A DNA stretch of 64,000 nt from Arbacia lixula (lineage: Eukaryota > Echinodermata > Echinoidea > Arbacioida > Arbaciidae). Under the pieces are notes generated by a model. That model did no database searches. It had not been told where the DNA came from and worked only from the letters and a program-made list of their open reading frames with translations. Location: the NCBI GenBank assembly GCA_963669155.1, contig OZ022597.1, forward strand, positions 2,290,287 through 2,354,286, read 5' to 3'. Each line of letters starts with the position of its first letter. The stretch's first letter is position 1. A program made the position numbers and the translations under genes. Of the stretch, positions 52,801-61,800 are shown in pieces.

Positions 52801-55800
52801 TATCACCGGGCAAGCGTCGGCCGGCAGGGTCAGCTCCAGCCCGATGGGGGTACCAGCCCCCGCCCCCACGTTGCTTAGAGACAGGACGTACAGCAGGGCG
52901 TCAATCAAGCCTTCACCGAGATCGATTGCCACGTTTACACCGAGCGGTGACACGTCTGAGATAGTTACTGTTGGCGGCTGAGGCTCTATATACAGTGTAT
53001 TAAAGAGGGATTGGTTTTAACACAGTGTAGTGGTTTTAACTCTTTATGCTGTTTGTTCGCACATTTGCACTATCGGCAGAGTGGCATACATGCAAATCTG
53101 CACAGATCCACATAAGTCTTTTATGTTCGAGTTAGAGTAAAGGAAAGTCAATAATAGGACAAGAGATATTATCAACACAACTGACCACCATTAAAATAAA
53201 GGATTACTGTCCCCAGAGCGGTCACTTCGTGCTTATTGTGACCTAGATCTTACTTATAGCTTCAAACACCACTTTACAAATTCAAGTTCGCCTCCCTTTT
53301 GTCTTACTATGGATGGTGTTTCTGGTTTCAATAGAAAGCTTATATCATGAACTAAATGGATTTATCACAGCTGGAACAGGTATGACAATTTATACCCTCC
53401 AAACTGAAGAATGGTAAGATCATTAACAAGTTGAATGTTTCCTATATAAGCAATGTATAAAATGTATAAAATATAAGTAACGTCATTGTTGGCTATTCAA
53501 CCATTTTAAAATTTGAAACAAATTACATGATCAGAAAAAAGATTTATTTTTCTTTAACTTTTCTGCATAGCAGAAATAACAATTATGTAGAAATGTGTAG
53601 CCAGTCATGTGTTCAGACCAGAAAAAAAGGGTACCCTCCAAACTAATGCGCCCGGGTGTGCGGCCTCCTGTATAAAGAGTTAAGACAGGTACCTCAAAAA
53701 TAAATTTGATTAATTTCATACTTCCCTCAATTTTAAGGTAAATCGGTTAAGTTCTCAAGATATTGTAAAAGGTTTGGGAAAGAAATTTTTGGTAATTTTT
53801 TGCCAGGTTCTCACATGGCGAAATAAAAGCAATAATTTTTACGATACACTGAATGGTACTATAATTTTTTGTACTCATGTACAGAATCATTGGGGACTCA
53901 CTTAGAGTGTAGGTCCTAGACCCAAGCTGGTTTCGCAGTCCGTCCGTCTCGACCACGGTCAAGATCAGGGTGTACTTCTGGCCTGGGGTGAGGTCAGTAA
54001 GAGTCTCCGAGATGGTTGAAGGACCGGGGTCAGCAAAGACGAAGGTGGCCGAAGCACTGGGGTCATCCGCAACATAGATCAGCTGGTAGTGAAGGATTTC
54101 GCGAGAGACACTTTCCCAAGAAACCACTAGGGTTTGGCCGGACTCAGACACTTCGATAACAGCAGCAGCTGCAAATATGTATGTTTACATATATAACAAT
54201 ATAAATATATGGAAGAATATATATGTATGAGGTTGCGGTGGCATTGAGTATTAAAGTAGAAGTTAACACAAACAAGTTAAATAAGACATTGGAGAAGAAA
54301 AATCAACTTATCAATATATTTATACATATACATGTATGTCAATAATATATTCATACAGAATTAAACTGAATCAAATTAATTCTTAAGAAATATATGCAAA
54401 CATGCATACATGTACATGAAAACAAAAAATTAAGTAAACATTATTATAAAAACAGGTATAAAAGCACAACAAATACATGAATATTTATCTTCGTATCAAA
54501 CGTGAGTAGGACGACTAGCACAGGGGAAAAGTATTTGAAAAATTCAATGTCTGCCTTGCCTGTGGTGAAGGGAACCGAGGATCGAGCGCTGACTTGTTCC
54601 AAGTCATTGCTCGTAACCACGGCAACAATGCTCAGGGTGTAGGAGGTGTCCGGCTCCAGGTCGTCGAAGGTCTCGGTAAGCTGAGAGGCTGGCACAGTGT
54701 CTACGAGGTCCTCTTCGTTTTCTTTCTCAAGGTACAACTGAAACTCGTCGGTCACTCCAGCACCGGCTGCCCAGGATGCGGTGACGATGGATTGGGAGGC
54801 GGAATCCACTGACAGGGAAGTTGGTGCACTAGGCACTAATTCACATCAAGAAAAGGAAAAAAAGATCAGTCAAACGTTAAGCATCAATCCAGAACATACA
54901 TGTCCATGAACTCTATACATTTTCTTCTAAATTCTCATTAATTTGTTTTAAATGGTCCCCCCTGTCACATACACTCTTACATCATACGGTATTCCAGGCT
55001 GAAGCTCAATAAACTCAACAGCTTAATTTCACAACGATGGTTTAATTTAGAACGAATAATCTTACAACCAAACAACCTCTCACCTGTCAGAACTGAAGCA
55101 GTGTCCAGCTCACTGGTCCCCGTCACAGATACTCTCACATCATACAGCGTTCCAGGCTGAAGCCCATTGAACTCAATGAACCTGACCTGAGAGATGGCCC
55201 GACTGACTAACTGGACGTCCGAGCCTCCCTGCTGTAGCTGGAGGTCATAGCTGAAGGCACCAGGGCTGGCGGTCTCCCCCCAGGACAGGCTGATACTATT
55301 GGTCGTCACCTCTTCTATCACAATCTCAGCCGGTAGATAGTTTACTACACGACGGGCGGAAACAAAATCAACATAAATACTAATTTTCAAGCTTGGATTC
55401 ATGTGAATAGGTGCATTGAATACCCCAGACTTTGCTTCATCACAAATCTCAGCCGGTAGATAGTTCACTACAGGACGGGCGGAAACAAAACAAAATTATT
55501 TACTAATTTTCAAGTTTGGATTCATGTGAACAGGCGCATCGAATACCCCAGACTTTGCTTCATCACAATCTCATGTAGATAATTCACTACAGGACGCAGC
55601 CAATGATTTTCCGCTTAAACGCAAAATAGCAGCTGGAAAGAAATTTGTCGCGTAGATTTTGCGTGTCGTGCATTCACTGAAAAAGGTTGAGGCATGCAAT
55701 GGAAAATGTGGCATGGAACAATATTTAACTCTTTGTACGTTTCGTTCGCATCAATGCACAACCGTGGACACGTTTCGTTTGCAATTTTGCACAGAACACA

Positions 55801-58800
55801 CGTAGGTGAATGGAAATGGAAATATGTGCGTACTGCGAACCGTACCACTGTTCGGTACTATTGCTCGCGATCGTCACTGAAATAGGCTTTCCGCTCGTTC
55901 GTGTTGCAGCATAGGGTTACATAGAAGATTTCGGAGAATTTTGATCATTTTGTTTCGGTATTTTTCCATCCTGTACAGTACAGTACAGAAGAAAATCACA
56001 CAAGTTCCTTGTTATTGTACTGTGATTATGTGGGTGCGTGTACATGTACGCATTGTAGGCGATCTCTTTGTATTACAACACAAAGAGCTCCTAGAGTCCT
56101 AACCAAGCCAAATTCTTGGCCATACAGGCTTTTCTATGCACATCCTGTATCGAACTTTCTTCTTTTCAAAACTTATCGATTTTGATATCAATAGAAAGGT
56201 CATGGTCTTAGTAGGTGCGTGTACATGTACACATTGTAGGCGATCTCTTTGTATTACAACACAAAGAGCTCCTAAAGTCCTAATCAAGCCAAATTCTTGG
56301 CCATACAGGCTTTTCTATGCACTTCCTGCATCGAACTTTCTTCTTTTCAAAACTTATTGATTTTGATATCAATAGAAAGGTCATGGTCTTAGCAAAATAA
56401 CTGTAATAATTTCCCTGCAATTTACAGCAAATAAAGAGTCCAACATATCATTTACATTAGCACTACTGAAAACATTGACATTTTTTTTCAAATGTTCTGC
56501 ACAAGTAAAGCCCTGTGATACAGTAGCTCCTCAACTGCCAGACAAAATACATATGGGTGGAAAGCCCATGAAATTCTCTATATTTTATATGTACACTATT
56601 TTTCCTCACGACAATCTAATAAAAAGTTATAGCCCTTGAAAGCTACTACTCCGACAAGAGTTCATTGGAATATGTGCACACTCAAATTAATGCAACGCAC
56701 AGGGGGTTCACAGGTGAACGCACAAAGAGTTAATAACATGTGACCTATTATCCTCCGGTCAAATGGCAAGGATCTACTTAGGTGTTGTATAACTGATCCC
56801 GACACACACACAGAACAACACAGCAATCTGTTCACCTGTTGATGCTTCCACCGTGGTTGCGCTCGTCTCCTCCTGGCTGTTGGAACCGGTGTAAGAGGTC
56901 ACTTGGATGACGTAATCAGTGAGAGGGGTAAGTCCTGTCAACCGCACCTGTTACAGCACACACATCCAGACACAAAAAACCCCTCTTTAAATCATTTGTA
57001 CCCAGTATAAATTGATGCAGAAATAAAGAAATAAGAGCAAGTTTTTGTAATGGACTAACAGACTAACAGACCAACAGGAAGGTCAAAGGTGAAAGGTCAT
57101 ATGGGTGTTGGAGAGGTCAGTGACCATGAGAGGGTCAGAGATGAGGTAGAGGTCATCCACTGGTTTACTACAGAACATTGAGGGTTACATGAGCAGTTTC
57201 AGATAGGTTAAAAGTGAAAGGTTGGATGGGCTTTTGAGACGAGGTCAGTGAAAATGGAGGGGATGGAAATGATGAAATGGTCATCTCATGCTTTACTACA
57301 GAACATTAGGGTCATAGGAGCCATGTCAGATAAAGGTATAGGTCAAAGGTGAAAAGTCACCTGTGGTTTTGAGCAACCATGCAAGGGTTAGAAAAAGGTA
57401 CTCTAATGGTTTACTACACAACAGTAGGGCCATATGAGGGGTTTCAGATAGATCATGGGTCAACAATCACTTGTGGGTTTGCGAGGTCAGTAACCATGAC
57501 AAGATCAACACGACACATACCTGTACATGTACATAGGTTTTTCAATGGTTTACTACAGCACATTTGGGTCACATAAGGGGTTTCAGTCAGCAGAGCTAAC
57601 AACATTAAAACGCAACAATCAGGCAGATTTTGGGAAATTTCATTGAATATCAGGGAGATGTCTATCAAATGCATACAACCTAATGACAATAATCGATCAA
57701 TAATCAGGGAGATTGGGTGATGTGATGAAATCCAATGCAGTATTTGTGGTCTATTTTCAGGGAGTCTCCTGCTAAATCAGGGAGAGCTGGCAGCTCTGAG
57801 ATAGGTCATTGTTGAGCGGTCACCTCTGGGCTTGAGACGTCTGTGACCGTGACAGGGTCAGAGATGACGAGGAGGTCATCAGCCAGCTGGTAGGTCACAT
57901 AGTAGCCATCGACCTCTCCGGACACTCGGTCCCACCGAAGGGTCAGGGCGGCGGCCTCAGGGGTCACCTCAATGTCCTGGGGGGCCTCGGGCACTGGTCA
58001 AGAGAAAAACAGATGGTCAACATATCAGCTCACATACAGGAGAAATATATTCTTGGGTGTATAATAAACACTTCCCTAATAGTGAGAGGGACATGATAAA
58101 GCTCTTTTCTTATGACATGCGTTAACTTTCAATGGGTTGAATGCACTCTTAAAAAGCTATACCTGTAGTTGTTGCTATTTGGACAAACCTTGGCCGCTGC
58201 TTGGGGGTTACCATTAGTAGCGCCTTGTTTGAACACAAAATTTACAAACATAACGAAAATGGTCTATTGGAGCTAGGACTTTTTAAAATAAATTTCAAAA
58301 TTCAAAAACATTAGCAAAGCTAGGATGGAGATGGGGAAACTTACAAGTCCTCTGTTCTAATGCGTCGCTTTTGTCAGCTCCTGTCGCTGTGACCTCAAAC
58401 AGGTAATTCCTTCCTGGGGTCAGGTTATGAACGGTTCGATCGCTGTTGTCATTGGAGAGGGTCACCGTGTCAACGACTGTTCCTGTGATCACCTCAGACA
58501 CCTACAAGCAAAAACAAAAACACTTTAACCTTTAACCTTTAACAGGTTTCCCTTTAACCTGTTACTTATAGCTCAATGTTCAAGCTTAGTGCACCTTTGT
58601 CTAGTTAATAAAAAGAGGGTGTCTTAATTGTGCCCTATAAGGAATTTCATATTTATTCATAGCCCATCATTAATTGTTTGTACAGCAGATTACGCAGGAA
58701 TCGCGCTGCTCAGTATCTGAGTGGATAAAAGCCAAGCATAAACAGTCTGACTTTTTTTTGCTCTTGGGAGCCTTAAGCAGATATCATTACCCACCATGTA

Positions 58801-61800
58801 ACAAGAACAAAGAACCACAACAGAAGAAAATGACAAGATCTTTTGCATCGTATGCATTGGGTGGTTGTTGCGTGGTGATTGCGGTCACAACAGCTACTCT
58901 GGCAGAGATGCCAACCTCTTGACACAAAAAATCAGACTGAATATCCTCAAAAATCATATTTTTGAGTGAAAAATCAGATTTTCATGAAAACTCAACATGA
59001 CCAGTGGCCTGTTGGCCCCAAGCCAGGAAAATGTTAGAAAAATGTTTTACTGGTAACAATGGGAAAGTGAAATGTTTGCTCTTTCATCTGATCTTCACTC
59101 TTTTCATCCCATACCAATTACAGTATTACCAATAATGGGAGACATCTTCGCTGTAAAGCAAATGTATAAGTGGCAACACATGCTATCACAATAGTATGAG
59201 AGCATCTATTTGGATCTTAGAATAAAGATCAGCGAAGCCACCTAAACCAGACCTGCCAACTTTTGGAGTTCAAAAACTGTATTCTATAATCCAAAAAGTT
59301 GTATTTTACCAACAAAAAATGTATTTAAAAAAAAAAAACGGATCAATGTCTCTTACAGTTCCTACATCGGGCATTTTTTATGGAGCATTGGTTGAATACA
59401 GTATGCACGAGTTTGTCATAACTGGTGTGCTCGATGAACCAATGAACATCCCCAAATTGCAAATGTGAGATGCGGGTAGAATACTCTACAAAAGAGAATG
59501 GGCATTTCGCCATTGAATATGGCACACACACACAAAATAAGATTTAAAAAAAAAAAAAATGTTTTTTTTTTAATCGTATTTTTCAAAGGAAATCGTACTG
59601 TCGTATTCAGTTCTAAAAATCTTACTAAATACGACTAAATCGTACTGGTTGGCATGTCTGCTCTGGTGTGGGGGTTGCGGGGTGGAGGTAGTGCCAGTCA
59701 TTGGTGCTGTACAAGTAGGTTGCACAATGCCATTGTCCTGTTCTCTCTCCGACTTCTCACCTCTTCTTAGCTTCTATTTTTTCCTCTTCTACCCTCTGTG
59801 ATCTCATTCTCCCCCTTTCTTCTCAAACAGTTGTGCAATACATATTTTAACAGTTATGATTGTTTGTCAATGTATTATTTATGTATTTGTTTACTGTATT
59901 CATGTTTGTAACTTCATGCCGGAAAGCAAATTTTGTGTATTTTTATACATGACAATAAATCATCTTGAATCTTGAATCTTGTTTTTCTTGACAATAAAAC
60001 CAATAGAGGCAAAGATCATTGAACTGAGACCACCCCAATTGGAAAATGAGGGAAAAAATGAAAAAAAAATAATCCAGAAAATATTCTTCATATATTCTTA
60101 GAGGTAATAGGTAGCAAATCGTCTGAATTTCTGAGGAAAAGGAGAGAAAATATATTTTGGCAGCACAAAAAACTACTTTGACCTCAGAGGCAAAGGCTAA
60201 AATAGTTGTTTGTACCCGTATGGAATAGAAATTAGCTCCAACGGTCAGCTGCCACTCAATGGTGATGGAAGTCTGGTTGACGTACTTGGCCACAATGTCC
60301 AGTGACGATGTGCTGACTGTAACAGAGAAGAAGAGGAGCAAATGAACTCTTTGGCCCAAATTCCTAAAGGAGTTCTAGCTTTAGACCACGGTTTGGGCAA
60401 AATCCTATATTGCAGCATTTTGTTGACCAAGAGCACATTGATAAGTACATAAGATATCAATTGTTTTTCACAGCTCATGGACGTTTGCACAAATTAATAA
60501 GCTTTCTACAGGGAACTGATTAACCCTCTGTTCGGGAATGTGTGTATGAGCTAAGGAAATTTTGGCTAGTTTATAATAGTGATAATAATAATAATCAAAC
60601 ATTTATATTGTGCATAATGTTTACAATCTCTATGCACTTTACAATCACTTTAAATTTAACAAGCTACATAACGAACACATTTAATTTCATATAATAATAA
60701 TCAACATAAATATAAACTACACAAGTAAGCAATTCAACAACAGAGTTCATAAAACCATATTGGATACTTGAGGGGAGAGAGCATAAATGATCTGAGAGCA
60801 CGTTTGAAGCCGATGACAGATGGGGCATTGCGTACGTGGAGGGGGATAGAGTTCCATAGTCTTGCAGCTATAGTGCCAAAGGCAGGTTCCCCAAAGAAGT
60901 TAGTGTTGGTCCTAGATATGAGGGGGGGTATTCCGAAAACGAACATAGGAAAAATTTTATTGTTTCTCAGGGACTTAGGAAAAAATTTATCTTTTGGTAT
61001 TCCGAAAAGCCAACTTACAATAAAAGATTAAATTTGTATGTAAATGAGTCTCGGAGATAAAAATTCTATGCAAATGAGCTAAATCGGTATTCTGAAACGC
61101 ACTTAGGAAAAAAAGTTAGGATGAAAGATAAAATTGCTCCCAAGCAATTTTATCTCCAGACGCATGCGCCTAGGCCCATAACATAACATGCAAAAATAAT
61201 TTGCGCATTCATTTTTTTGCAATGGGCACATTAATGCGCAATGTCCCTTTCAGTTTCATGACATGACACCATCAGCTTGATGGTATTAATGTATGCAAAA
61301 GACATGAAAGGACATTTATTACTGGCTGCCTCTGGGATAGGAGCGCAGGGCATGCGCTCATTAATATTGGTTAAAATCTTCCTCAAATATTTCTCGGAAT
61401 ACGAAAGATAAAATATTTTAAGGTCATTGTATCTTAGGGGAGATAAAATTTTTATCTCTGTGGATTTTCGGAATACCGCCCCTGGAGAAGATTCTGGTTA
61501 TTAGAGCAAAGGTCAAGGGTTGGAATGGATTAGAGCTTCACACTTACTTGTGACGCCGTTCATCTCTGTGACAGTGCTTTGGATGACCTCGTCGTCAAAC
61601 TCCACGAAGGAGCTGAGGGAGACGCGGTAGTCGGTGCTGGGCGTTAGCCCCTTGAGGGTGATGGAGGACTGGTGGCGGGGGAGCTCGCTGTAAGCAGGGG
61701 TGCGGCCGATCTCCTGGGTCAGCCCCGTCCCGGTGTACTCCAGGATGTAGCCCAGGTATTGGCCCTCTGCAGGGTGAGTCCAGGTGAGCGTGATGGTGGA

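Noticed and set aside
54977..55468. A single longer exon running through both exon 7 and its upstream copy
   Set aside because: The frame happens to stay open through the duplicated acceptor unit, but the phase-1 link from exon 6 fits the TAG acceptor at 55344 and the extension is plainly duplicated intron.
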